A stretch of DNA of 64,000 bases from Polytrichum commune (taxonomy: Eukaryota; Streptophyta; Polytrichopsida; Polytrichales; Polytrichaceae): positions 7,254,001-7,318,000 of the forward strand of contig OX485809.1 of NCBI GenBank assembly GCA_950295325.1, in the 5' to 3' direction. Shown here in pieces: positions 21,949 to 33,835 of this stretch. A program made the translations under genes and the position numbers. The notes below the pieces were generated by a model that worked only from the letters and a program-made list of their open reading frames with translations, did no database searches and was not told where the DNA came from. Numbering within the stretch: the stretch's first letter is position 1; each line of letters opens with the position of its first letter.

Positions 21949-24175
21949 TGAGTGAACTATGTAGGTATTCAGGGTGATGGTGCATTTAATTTTAAGTTAT
22001 ATGCACCGCGTTACAGTCATTGGCACTTGTTATTTGCATACGTTTGGTATCTAAGACCCCTTCTAGGCTTCTCAACCAATGAATGGGGAGGACCGGCTGC
22101 TAGTTACAGATGAACCGGTTGAGTTTGAGAAATAATCGGTTGAAGTTCACGACTTCATGATAATTACCCAACATTTGAGAGGAATCTATGGAATATACCC
22201 CAATATAATAAAGAAAAACCAAAAGATCACAACAAGTAACCGGTTGGACTTGGAAACACACACTAGAATTTAGACCCCTTGTGCCCAAAATCTCCCTGGA
22301 CATTGTTCTTGGCATGTTTGTGATTTATATGTTGGTATTGCTCATGATTCAATTGTAAAAGCCGTTCTCCCTTTATCCTTGAGAGATCATTCACATCATT
22401 CAATCATCTAAGAATTTATTCTAACTATTTGATCACCTATCCAGTCATAAGAGAGTTCACAAGCATGTATTATTTCTTGAGCTATGTCTTGGATACCCTT
22501 AACGGCAGGGAAGAAGATGAGGATATAAATAATGAAGGTGCCGATCAAAAAGCCTAATTTGGGTTGGATCAATTGAACAATATTAGGAATTTTAAAAGTT
22601 GCAAGACCAGAATCAAGCAAGGATGTTGAAATGGAAACAAAATAACCCCATGATTACCGTGTTTTGTAGCCAACACAAAAGGATTTCGGTTCAAAACACC
22701 TATCGAGGGGGGCAATAAAAATATGTCCCCTATACAATTGTGGATGATGTATCCCAATTTCAAGTCGCCATACTAACTCAAGGTGTCTAATCCCAATTGA
22801 GGGCCTACTCTAGCTAAACATTAACAATCTAGGTCTCAATAATAGTAGTCAATGTTATTATATTGCCCTTTGTAAGTGTCACAATACTTCACCCCAAGAC
22901 ACACTCCTAATCTAAAGTATGCATGAGCAAGGTCAAATTTGAAAAGTATCATCATTCTAGAATGTACACACTAAATTAAGTTGCATTCCATTCATAACAT
23001 TTTTAAAAACCTAGATATGAATCTTCAGCCTTTGTAGCTAATGTCCTTATAAGTGTTGGGTTGGTATCGTGTGTGTGTGTGTATGTGTGTGTGTGATTTT
23101 TTCACATATTTTTGATACCAATATGGTATGGGTATTTTGATGATATTTTCTTTTGTTTTTGACATCATTTGGGTCTAAATACCATGCAATAATCTTCATA
23201 CCTAGGTCAAATCACCTTAGTGTCAATATGGTTGAGAATGGTAATGACCCAAATAATAACTTGGGTCTGCAAAGATTCTCTTGGCTTGACATACCCATCA
23301 AATGTTGACATTTGATTGTTATTATAATTTTGATGCCCACAAGCATGTGCTTTGATATTGATAGTGATGTTGATTATTAATACTATGCACTTATATATGG
23401 GTCCAATATTGGTCCTTACCACAACACTGTAAGGTTTTAGAAACGAAGAGCACTCAATGGTTCTTTGGGGCAATTATCTTCTTGTGTGTGACACCGGAAA
23501 TAGCTTCAAAGATCTTGAATTTAGTCTAGGAGGACATAAATGAAATGAATTGACCACAAACATGTGAAACATGGACATGGACATGTAGGAGGTAAGACAA
23601 TCCTTATTCGGTTATAGTTCTAATTGAGACACCTGCATTTGAGTGGGTTGTGGTCTAGTGTGGCTCTAAGAACAAATACCACAAAGACATGTGTTTAACA
23701 AAGATTGGACTACGTGTTCAAAATACGATAAACATTTATAGACTCAACAGTCAACATGATTGGGGAGACCTATCCGACCATTTGGAGTAGAGGCACCCCT
23801 AACCGATCACTTAAAAGATTATGTACTAGACTTGGAGAAGTATAAAGTGGTGCAAATTTTTCGTGTGTGGGAAGATAGAAATAAGAAGGATTGCAGTTAT
23901 TTTTGGTAATTTCATTCCTTAAATTGAAATTTTTATGAATTTTTGAAGCCAAAAATTGGCCTTAACATTTTACCAATATCTAGAGTTTGCCATAATTGAT
24001 CATTTGGAGACGAATTCCTCCTCACTTTAATATTAAAAACCAGGGACATGTATCATGGCACTATCGATTCCAACATGATTGAGATTCAGTCCCAACCTAA
24101 TCTTACATCCAAATTTGCGCTAATCATCTCATACTCATTGTGTGTTTCATATCCTAAGAGAAGGTGGGATAGTCA
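21949..24175. other. Gene-free stretch: rest of duplication and a family C copy
   Basis: Up to about 23575 this matches 28110-28835 with gaps (ATCCTTGAGAGATCATTC, TTCAATCATCTAA, CATAAGAGAGTTCA). A (GT)n tract lies at 23068-23094. From about 23625 to 24165 a family C repeat copy follows. No host gene was seen. Confidence 0.6.
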
Positions 24176-25508
24176 TGCCCCCCTTCCTACCTGACTTTAG
24201 CTAAGACTAAAAGTTGGTTTTAACCTCGAGGAGTTCACTGCGATAATATTAGAAAACAACGTGCGGGAAAATATAGGGTAATTTATATTCACAAAAGGAA
24301 AAACTTAGAATTTTCTTAGAAGTAATATAGGTGAGTATGTATGATAAAATTTGTATTATAAATAATATAGGCTTGATACAAATAACGCATATTTTAACGC
24401 ATATTTGTAAAAATATACCGTAGGATTTAAGGATCCTAGGTTAAAAAAAAAAATAGGGTGTCCTTTGTGTTCAGAGGCTTTCTTTGTTGTTGGTGTTTTA
24501 ATTGTTTTTTTTGACACTCAATACCGTTGTGTGTTAATTGTGTGTGTAACTTGATTGAGGAACATGGGCTGATTTTGTTGTTTGAAACTGTTTATGAACA
24601 CTCTTAATGTAAAACCTTGTTGTGCCTTAGATTTTGGTGACGTAGTACTTTAAATGCTCTTAAACCCTTTGGAGCAAAATCAAATAATTATAATGAACAT
24701 ACCTAGCTTAAAATTAGAGCTTCATCAAATTTAAAAGTAATTATAGGGTCATTTAAAAAACAATAAATTATATAATTATATAATTATATGGTACAAAAAA
24801 GTAAGGATGGATAATTAAATACCCCCTGAATAAACACCCTTGGACATCACGCACGTGTATACATATATACATGTCTAGTGAACTCCCCAAGGTTTTAACA
24901 ACCCGGCCTTCACACCATCGACATTATCTACTGTTGAGCCTAGTTGGCAAATGATGTGGCATGGTTTTTTAAAAGTGGAGGTTTTAAGCCTCAAGCACCG
25001 ACCCACCCTCCCATCGGTACCTAGACATGAGGCAAGAATATAGGACCTTTAGAAGTGTCGCCTCCCGCCCTTGTGATTGGCTGCTTTTTAGTCTTAGCTA
25101 TGAGGGCACGAGGAGCTTCATTAACAAAAACCAATTGTAAGGTAGATGAGTAGTAAGGCATTTGGGGATGGGACCAAAACTAACCCAACATTCATTGCTA
25201 TGGTGGATAAAACCATGAACATGTGTGAGAGCTACTTAACTAAAACCTACTTGAAAATCTCCGGAGCAAGTTCTTGTAAGTGCATTGGGAGCTTTACCTG
25301 GTTTTTAGGAAATACTTTGGGTCTTAACCCTTAAATTTTTAGAATGCCAAATCGAGCACCTTAGCAAGATCTATACTTCTTTAGAATAGAGCCTATGTAA
25401 ATTAATTGGTTAATCATGCTTAAAATGAATTAATTTTTTTTTTTTGGGTGTGGTATCGGGAAAGCATATGTCCTTTAAGAATTAACAAAAGTCGGGTGGG
25501 AAGGGGCA
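24176..25508. mobile_element. Family A element, copy 3, inverted and carrying a nested element
   Basis: The ends TGCCCCCCTTCCTACCTGAC and, on the other strand, TGCCCCTTCCCACCCGACTT are inverted repeats. The interior is the reverse complement of copies 1 and 2 (ACCATCGACATTATCTA, then TTGTGATTGGCTGC). A family B element is inserted at 24224-24890. The element lies between the two halves of the segmental duplication. A 62-codon frame at 25146-25334 is chance. Confidence 0.75.
24224..24890. mobile_element. 667-bp family B element nested in family A copy 3
   Basis: GGAGTTCACT near the left end and AGTGAACTCC near the right are inverted. GGTTTTAA is duplicated at 24216-24223 and 24891-24898, and the host element resumes in register. 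The sub-terminal ACAACGTGCGGGAAAATA and GCACGTGTATACA match the 289-bp copy at 4175. The 8-bp duplication suggests hAT. It is non-coding. Confidence 0.7.
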
Positions 25509-25617
25509 TGAGATAAGTAACCATTTAAAAGCCCCTTTTGGCTTACACTCGCATGCAACAATTCCCTCTCGCCCGGTCGAAGGGGCCAGGGTAATGACTC
25601 ACCAATCCCATGTGGCG

Positions 25618-25710
25618 GACACGTCACCATGTCACAGCTGGGGCGGGTACACCTGGCAATCGCGGATGGAATTCCGGCTGCCGGGCGATTGGGAGCTGCG
25701 CTTATAAAGC
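25618..25710 (+). promoter_or_regulatory. Promoter of second AWPM-19 gene: ABRE and TATA box
   Basis: GACACGT at 25618-25624 is the reverse of ACGTGTC, an exact fit to the ABA-response consensus ACGTGKC. TTATAAAG at 25702-25709 is a good TATA box, about 150 bp before the ATG. The element spacing parallels the first copy. Function is inferred from the family. Confidence 0.55.
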
Positions 25711-25853
25711 ACCCCTGCGCCCTTCAACACCCTTCACCTCAGTCCAATCGATCACTCATCCCTTCGGCCTCGAGCGAGATCGCAGTTCGCACCTCCCCAA
25801 CTGCAATCCAATCTTGCCTTTGGGTTCTCCCGAGTCTGTCAAAGCTAGAAGTT

Positions 25854-27147
25854 ATGGCGTTCGGGATTGGGCGGGGCATGACTGCCCCTTTGATGGTCAT
25901 CAACTTCATCTTGTACTTCATCTCGGCGTGCTTGGCTGGCTCTCTCTTGAATAGGACGCTCGATGGCAGACCTGTCGGTGAGTTAGCCATTCACCGAATA
26001 ATTTATTGTCTTCTTGTTGGGAGGTCGACTCCCTGTTTCCAGTGTGGGTTTAGTCTTCCCCTTTAGGCAGTTGTTGCCTGGATCTTGCGGGGTGGGTTTT
26101 CAATTCTATTTCTTGTAGCCTACGACGTGATCAGCAGCTTGGGAGTAATGGGCGACAGAGTGTCGTCCCTTGCAGGAAAATGAAAATGACTTGTGGCTGA
26201 TCTTACTTCGTTCTTTGGAATTTCTGGAGGATTTAATGGGCGGCGCCACGGCCCCTGTGTATATTGTGTGTTGATGAGGTTTTGCTTATGCTGATTGTGC
26301 AGGTAACAGTGCGACGAGCACATTCCTCTTGTTCGCCTTGGTGGCGAGCATGGTTGGTCTGGCCTCAGTGTTCGCTGGAGCTCACCACGTGCGTGTGTGG
26401 AGAACCGAGAGCCTGGCCGCCGCTGCTGCCACCGCGTTGATCGCATGGCTGCTTACCCTTCTGGCCATGGGTGTTGCCTGCAAGGAGATCCACACCGGAT
26501 ACGGCCGCAACAGGAGGCTGGTATGGATGAGTTCCCCTTCCCCCTTCCACTTGCACTTCCAACCGGACTTTCTATAAACTGTCCATTTATCTCCATACAG
26601 TGCACGGCTGTAGGCTGGACTGTCCGATGGGTTCATAGTATAATCCATTCGCGAGATCCTCTCAGTAGTGTGTTGATGTATTACAGAGAAGTATGTTTCC
26701 CTCAGGACGTTCTGCAAATCAACATACCGCCACTGACTGATACACATGTGCGAAACTGCACTTGGATCCAGTTTGTTTACTCCCATGCATGTTACCGTAG
26801 AGGGCTATGTGATCAAACCCGCCGAAAAGAAATGTGCACTTGGGAATCTGTAGGGACGTTGAATCGATACACGTGGAAATTCTTATGTTAAACCAGACAA
26901 GCATTCCTTACATATATAGTCACAAGCTGATTTAGTGGAGATGTGGTCGGCTACTTTCTAATGCTTGGGTTCATCAATTCTGCAGAAAACTTTGGAAGCG
27001 TTCATGATCATCCTGTCTCTGTTCGAGCTGCTGTACTTGCTGGCCCTTCACGCCGGAGCTGTGACAGGCGAGGGATTCGTCAACAACCCAGGGCACCGGG
27101 CTGTGAAGAACCCCACCTACGGCACCCCTGCCGCCACGGCTGTGTAG
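25854..27147 (+). CDS. AWPM-19-like plasma membrane protein, copy 2
   Basis: The second AWPM-19 family gene. Exons at 25854-25977, 26303-26520 and 26986-27147 have the same lengths (124, 218, 162) and phases as copy 1 and encode 167 residues with four hydrophobic segments. Most substitutions against copy 1 are mild and spread through the protein, with five in the C-terminal region after the last membrane segment (for example GM to AV, F-G-N-N-T to F-V-N-N-P). The frame is intact and splice signals are GT-AG. AATAAA at 27348 lies at the position matching that in copy 1. Both copies therefore look functional. Division of expression between them cannot be judged from sequence. Confidence 0.92.
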
Positions 27148-28835
27148 AGTAACATTACGCTATAAAAGAGTGTTGGGGTGCCTACAGGCAGGCAGCAACA
27201 CATAGGTACATTATAGTTTTGTGACGGGGCATGACCAAGTTCGGCCAGGTCCTGTCTACAGCGTTGTTGTCTTTCTACGAGAGTTTCTGTACATATTGAT
27301 TCTGCGGTTCAAAGTCATTGTAACATAGCGCAAACACATACATCGTCAATAAACTTTGTCTCAAGAGTTTTTTAAGACCCAAAGCGTATTACCCAGCCTA
27401 ATGCTTGCCCCGCATGGAATGAATGTTCAAAACTATCTGTTTCAACTTTGTTCCGTTTGAGGCCATTGGAAATGCTGTTACGACGCACACTGGATGACCC
27501 GATGATGGTTTGGGGACTGCAATCGCATGAATGCTTTCTTTCTAAGAATTTCTGTTGCAATTTCATATTAAGTGTCTGTTACCTTATCCACTGGTGTTAT
27601 TTGAGGCAAAACAACGCTAGGCAAGGATGTTGTCATTCATGCCTGTGCTAGGACATGGATATTATACTTCAAATTCTTTGCTTTTGTTTGACGTAAGGCA
27701 GCAGAGCCTATCGGACACTTTGTGGACACTTTGAGCACTACAATTTCACATCTTTAAAATCATCAAATGTGGTCTTTATTTATTTTCTGAGTGGTTATGT
27801 TATGAGCACAACAACAGTGAGAATACATGAATCAGAGAAGTGATTTACATATTAAGTTATAACGGGGAAGTGATGTCTCAGTATGTCTTTTCTGTACACT
27901 ATTGTTATACTGCTTGTCTTTCCTACCTCTATCCTTTTATGAAGATGAATGAAGTGTTAGTGGGAAGGTTGAGCAATTGAATACAACGCCCGGAGCAAAT
28001 TTCGCAGAAGCAGTCAGTAGATTTCACATCGAAGAGCTTTCATAACAGTGTTTGAACAATTATTGTTGGACCCAGATCAATGCCAGAACCCATTTTATAT
28101 TATGACTCAACTATATAGGAATTCTGGTTGATGGCTGGTTCGATTTCAAGTTTACTGCATTGTGCGACATTCATTGGCACTGATTATTTGTATACGACTG
28201 GTATCTAAGAATTATCCTAGGCTGCTTGACTTGTTGGTGATTGATCTGTTGCTAATGTGATAACTTTTAGACCCAGTTTTTCTGTTTATCCTTGAGAGAT
28301 CATTCAGATCATTCAATCATCTAATCAGTTGTGTTAGTTATCTAAGTAATTATTCAGTCATAAGAGAGTTCATCAATCGTGAATCGTTTTTTGAACTATT
28401 AAGGAGTTGCAAGTCAAAAGTCTCAATACGGGTGGATTGATTAAAACAAACTCAGGATATTGGTTGTTGCAAATCCAAAAACTAGCAATTCTCTTGAAAT
28501 GAAATCAAAAAAAGAGACACCCATAATTACCAGGTTTTGTAAAATTGTAGCCAAGACAAACTCAGTATGGAATCTGGACGATCAAGTCCGAAGTTGAAAA
28601 TTCATGAATGAATACACTCTAAGTATGCATTCCCTTCATGGTATTAAAAAGTCCTAATGTTTCAGTTTGTGACCTTTTTGACTAACCATGTCCTTATCAC
28701 TTGACTGCACGTTTTCAACAAGGAAGAACACTCATTGGTTGTTTGGGGTAAAAAATCTTTCAATGTGGGACACTGTAATTATCTTCAAAGGCCTTGAATT
28801 AGTCCAGAAACCTGAAATACATGACATGAACCAAC

Positions 28836-30167
28836 CACAAACATATAGGGGTAAGCTTAGGTTATTAACATGGATGGATGGCTTGGGGGGTCACTCCCCC
28901 TTGTGTTATGTAACCACGTGCGTACAAAGGGTATTTTTATGGGGGCTATTTACCTCATCATTTAGATTTTAGGGAACCCTTTAAGTAGAAAAAAAAACTA
29001 CTTTATCAAATATTCAACACCTTATAGGTAATTATAAAAGAAAACCTAGACTATTTCAAATGATGCTAAATTACTTGTAAAATTTTGGTTTACTCGTTTC
29101 ACATGAAGGCGAACTTTAAACTCTAATATGGCATGGCATATATCCATGTTGCTATATATTATCTAAAAAAAGAATGTACACATCATAACCCAATCGTTCA
29201 AATTTTCATCCATTTTGCATGTATTATATGTGAATATACTCATTTAAAAAAATTTCCTTTATTAAATCTGTCATACTAATTTCTTTCTACCTCAAACCTA
29301 AAGTGGGGTTTTTCCCTTATACTAAATTACATATAATCACATGTTTCACAACTTAAGTAGGCTATGGTATTGTAGATCCAAAGTTTATATAATTTTTCTT
29401 GCCAATGAATAAAAAGCACCCTATAATTTGTTCTCACGTGCTTTCTACTTTTTAGCTGGTCGCCCCCCCTGAGATGGATGAAAGGTACGCTTGTATGCAA
29501 CAATCCCCTCGCACTGATCCAAAGGGTAATGATGCAATTTTGGCGATTCATGGATACTTTCTTGGTATCTCAAAAATCTCATATGTCAAAAGTTTCTATT
29601 TGTCTGTCTGTCTGTCTGCCTGCCTGACATTTGCGATCGATGCGTGTACACTTTGTCTGCAAAACGCTGCCTCAACAATTCTTACGACTGTAATGTTCTG
29701 GAGGACTGAAATGCATAATTCCTTGTACACAAAATGCATTTTGATCCATTTTGTGTACAGCTTCTGAAGATCCCACCATTTTTTGTAGATTGAAATGACC
29801 ACTTTGAGTGCATGTGTGCAGGTTTTTGAACTCATAATGTGCAGATTTTCCACTCGTTTACACCAAGAGTGTTGAACTTGGCTTCGATCTGGTGTTGAAA
29901 TTAGTGTGAATCATTCGGAACCTATGCCAAGTTCCTAGCTAAAGATTGGTGTGGATCGCATCGTTTTTTTTGCTTTGTAGATGTCACGTGCATTGTGGAT
30001 ACTCATTAATCTTTATTTATAGTGCGTCTAAAGTTAAAGATGAGCACACGGAAAGCCCACCATTGATAGATATATTCTCCATTGACATGGTATTGACTTA
30101 ATTTTGGAACATATTGAGAAGGCCTTGGAAACATCAGTTGTACGATGGTGAGACTATCAAGCAGCTC
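28836..30167. other. Gene-free stretch with a short perfect hairpin
   Basis: No gene was found. TGTACACAAAATG (29724-29736) pairs perfectly with CATTTTGTGTACA (29747-29759) around a 10-base loop. A (TCTG)n tract lies near 29600-29622. Confidence 0.5.
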
Positions 30168-30895
30168 AAGGTAGAGGGTGCTTAAACCAACACTTCAAGC
30201 TATTGCACATACATATGGCTATGTGGTTGATATATATATAAAATGTATATTCATATTAGCTTTTGGGCTAAACATAGGTATCAAGAATGGAAAAAAATAT
30301 TTTTAGTCTCAATTGAATATTTGATGAATATTCAAAGTCAAAACTACTAGCTTCGTTAAAACCAATCCATAGGCCCCGTGTATGACAACCTTGCATATGA
30401 TGAGGACACCCACCTTCATTGCCTAGAACCAACACAACATAGTTGGGTATTAGACCCAAACTACATTAAAGTCCAAGCAGTAATGGTACGCAAAGCCACA
30501 CAACTACCTCCACGATCCCACTTGGTTCGCTTGCAAAACCATCACCTTGCATCCCAAGAACCAACCCCCTTGCATCTTGGGAAATGACCCTTTTGTGCTC
30601 TGTGGGCCTACCTCCTTGGCGTTGTGAATAGAATGGCTAGAATAGGCATTGACAAGCCACTCTAATCCCACCTTGAAGCAACCCGAGATAGAGTGAAGGC
30701 CGTTACCTACCCTGCAAGAAGGCAGTGGAGGCTGCTATGAGGTGGCATCACTAATGACACCTAAAATCGTCACTCCGTGGGCCTAGACACTCCTACACCT
30801 CCAGGTACGGTTCAAGGTTGTAGAGTGTTGGCAATTGGGAGGCGTTTATAGGTGTTGGTTTTGGATGGGGTGTTGGTTTTAGCACCCTCTACCTT
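30168..30895. mobile_element. 728-bp inverted-repeat element, family E copy 1
   Basis: AAGGTAGAGGGTGCTTAAAC at the left end pairs with AAGGTAGAGGGTGCTAAAAC read from the right end, about 24 bp in all. A 262-bp relative with AAGGTAGATGATGCTAAAA ends lies at 60341-60602. No clear target duplication was seen. It is non-coding. Confidence 0.65.
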
Positions 30896-31637
30896 ATATT
30901 ACATTACATGTTTTCATGGAGTTTGCCATCCACACAAATAGGGCAATTCAACGTACTATGGTGTACGCCTAACTCTAGAGCAATTCGTTGTTTGATATGC
31001 ATCTCATTAGGAATTTTGAATGTGTGTATGCAATCATGTAGTGAATCCAACATTCAGTGATAATTTAGTACATGCTATAATGTTCTCGACTGTTTGTATA
31101 GCTAAAAGGTGGGTTAGTCATTCTCTTGATTCGTTTACACTCACAACTTTCTTTGATATGAAGGAAGGTGTGCTTCACAAATGCATAATTCAAGTGGATA
31201 AGGTTTTAGGGTACTTACATACAAAATTGGGGTTCTTGGGTATCAATGTCGTGGGGGCAATGTTGGCGACATGATGTGTGATAATATTCCCCAATGCAAA
31301 TAAACCTTACGATAACACTCATCTATATGATAACTACAATTGACTTTTGTGCTTGTTGTGGGTAACTCATCCCTATATAGTTCTTAATTTAATATTTTAA
31401 TTTTAATTATATATATATATATATATAATAAATAAATATTAATGTCAATTTCGGATTTTAAATTAGCTTCCAGAAGTGTTATCCAACTATAATCAGTTAG
31501 GTTTGTTTCATCTGCTGGATGGATAAATTTACATTGCCAACTCAAATCTCCTCCCCACCTTTGATGCATTTATTTACACAGAAAGCATGCATGCCTTCCA
31601 ATTAGTACTTCCAAACTCTACGATGTTGAAAATACTA

Positions 31638-31750
31638 TTCTCCCTCTTTAGTATGACACTTTTGGGAAACACAAAAGAAGTTATATTATCGAGGTGTCAT
31701 CTTCTCATTAATTTGACAAATGGCGTAAAGTTGTCGTATTATTGAGAGAA
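31638..31750. mobile_element. 113-bp Stowaway-like MITE
   Basis: The left end TTCTCCCTCTTTAGTATGAC and the right end (TTCTCTCAATAATACGACAA on the other strand) are inverted repeats, and TA flanks both ends. The CTCCCTC-type terminus and TA duplication fit Stowaway/Tc1-mariner MITEs. A more diverged relative is visible at about 32991-33134 (CTCTTTAATATGACA and the inverse of TCATTTATACGACA). Confidence 0.6.
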
Positions 31751-33418
31751 TATGAAAACATAAGTAATATGAGCTTAAAAATATATACAACAAGTTTAAG
31801 CAATGTAGATGGTATGAAATAGTAACTTATAACTTCAAACAAATACAAATATTCTCAAGAACTTTGGAATTAGGAGTCAAAAGAACTCTGGTCTTGCCTA
31901 CCCAAGTTAGCAATTGTCATCTTATCTAAATTCCCTACTAACTTTTGAAAACTAACAATTTCATTAACACCAAAATATAAAGAGTTCTCTAAGAAGAAAC
32001 CCCTGTGCGGTGGGGGCAAAAATGGTATTTAGCAACACGCCTCTTATAAACACTTGTCATTTGCTTCCCCGCCCAACCCCTCCCCCAACCCTTCTCCCCA
32101 CGGCTCCTTGGGCATGTTGTCATAGAAACGACGTGTGATAAAATATAGGGTATTCAATATTCACTCAAGGTAAAATTTTGAAGAATTCTATATAAAATAT
32201 AGGGGGCGAATTAATGTTGGAAACCAATTACATATAAAAAAAATACCATGCAATATAACATGTGTAAGGGGCCACATTTTGCTTCATCAAAGAAGATGAA
32301 GGGCTCGATTTTATTCCATGGAGTTTTCTCTTCATTAAGGATACTTTGAACTCCATGTTTAAACATTGACATGAAGGGGTATATTTGAGACAATGTTTGA
32401 TGTTTGAGATTCTTTTGCAAATGTTGGACATTTGTGTTTCTCAACATACTAAATTTCAAGGTTGCACTCTACTTACATTCTCCATTACAATCTTGTTGAT
32501 GTAATTAATTTCTATTGTGTTTTTTTCTTGCCATACCACAACAATGCAATCCCGTTATTAAAATGCCAATTCACAATGCAACCCCCCCCCCCTTCGGTTA
32601 AAAATTATAGGCTATCAAAAATTTGTAAGAAAAATAGGGTATTTAATATTGAGTGCATTCTAGACTTCTAATTACCAATAGGGTACTAAAATTTTAAGCT
32701 CAATAGATTTTTTTCTACTTTAAGGACTCTTGATATCCTAATTTTCAAAGATAATACCTCCTTGAAAATAAGTGGTTGTCATAGGTGTCTCCAAAAATTT
32801 ACTATGAGTGCCCCCCCCCCCCCCCGCGCCCAGGCAAGAAACTAGATAACAATGATATACGACGTTTAGCAACATACTAGGCAGGAGGCCACTCTAACCC
32901 TAATTCTCATTAAGTTCCCAAGTAGTTCCCAAGTGAAAATGGATGTGTTTTAGATGTACATAACATAGACGAAAGGAAATATAGCATAACCTACCTCTTT
33001 AATATGACAAAACGGAGATTCTAAATGTCACATTATCGAGTGGTGAGTCATATAAAAGAGAGAGTTTTGAACTAAAAAGTTTGGTCGTCCAAAAATGTGT
33101 CGTAATATCGAGGGTGTCGTATAAATGAGTGATTTATTAACGAGGTTAGACTGTAATATTTATGTGTTTTTATATATTGACTTGATAATTCAAATTTTGC
33201 TAATGCCTAGCCTTGAGGACATGCACTAGCCATGAGGGGACACTTGATCTAAATCACATCCCTCCACACAAAAACACGCCTTTCAAATTATATCACAAGA
33301 GAATTATGGGGTCTACAATGTATTGGCCCCACGAGGAGGACATTCATCAAGGGGAGACGTCTATTTCAAACAACGGGTTAAAATAGACCCATCCTTCTTA
33401 AATGGTTAATGGGACATA

Positions 33419-33835
33419 ACCGCTCGGCTATGAAACATCAAATGAACTATTAGAAATCATCACATGTTGTCATCCATGGAGGCACAATATCATCCATATT
33501 ATTAGCCACTCTTGCAGCTTGTCATCCACTCTCCTGTTGTTGGTTCTTTAGTTCACAACCGCTCGGTTATGAAACATCAAATGAACTATTAGAAATCATC
33601 ACATGTTGTCATCCATGGAGGCACAATATCAACCATATTATTAACCACTCTTGCAACTTGTCATCCACTCTCCTGTTGTTGGTTCTTTAGTTCACAACCG
33701 CTCGGTTATGAAACATCAAATGAACTATTAGAAATCATCACATGTTGTCATCCATGGAGGCACAATATCAACCATATTATTAACCACTCTTGCAGCTTGT
33801 CATCCACTCTCCTGTTGTTGGTTATTTAGTTCATA
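33419..33835. repeat. Three tandem copies of a 139-bp unit
   Basis: CGCTCGG.TATGAAACATCAA begins at 33421, 33560 and 33699. The units are almost identical, with only a handful of differences each, so the amplification is recent. Translation shows no coding pattern. Confidence 0.92.

Larger units (their letters stand above)
17189..23575 (+). repeat. Segmental duplication, left half
   Basis: The left copy of a tandem duplication whose right copy is 25545-28835. Similarity starts upstream of the gene (CAACAATTCCCTCTC at about 17203 and 25557), runs through promoter, exons, introns and 3' flank, and ends near 23570 with blocks such as CTTCAAAG...CTTGAATT...GACCACAAACAT. This half is about 3.1 kb longer. 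Roughly 2 kb of the excess comes from elements inserted at 19740-21241 and 21429-21948. Confidence 0.8.
25545..28835 (+). repeat. Segmental duplication, right half
   Basis: The compact partner of 17189-23575. It contains the second AWPM-19 gene and about 1.7 kb of 3' flank whose landmarks (GAGCAATTGAATACA at about 27969, ATCCTTGAGAGATCATTCAG at about 28288, GACCACAAACAT-like block at about 28836) appear in the same order in the left half. Confidence 0.8.
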
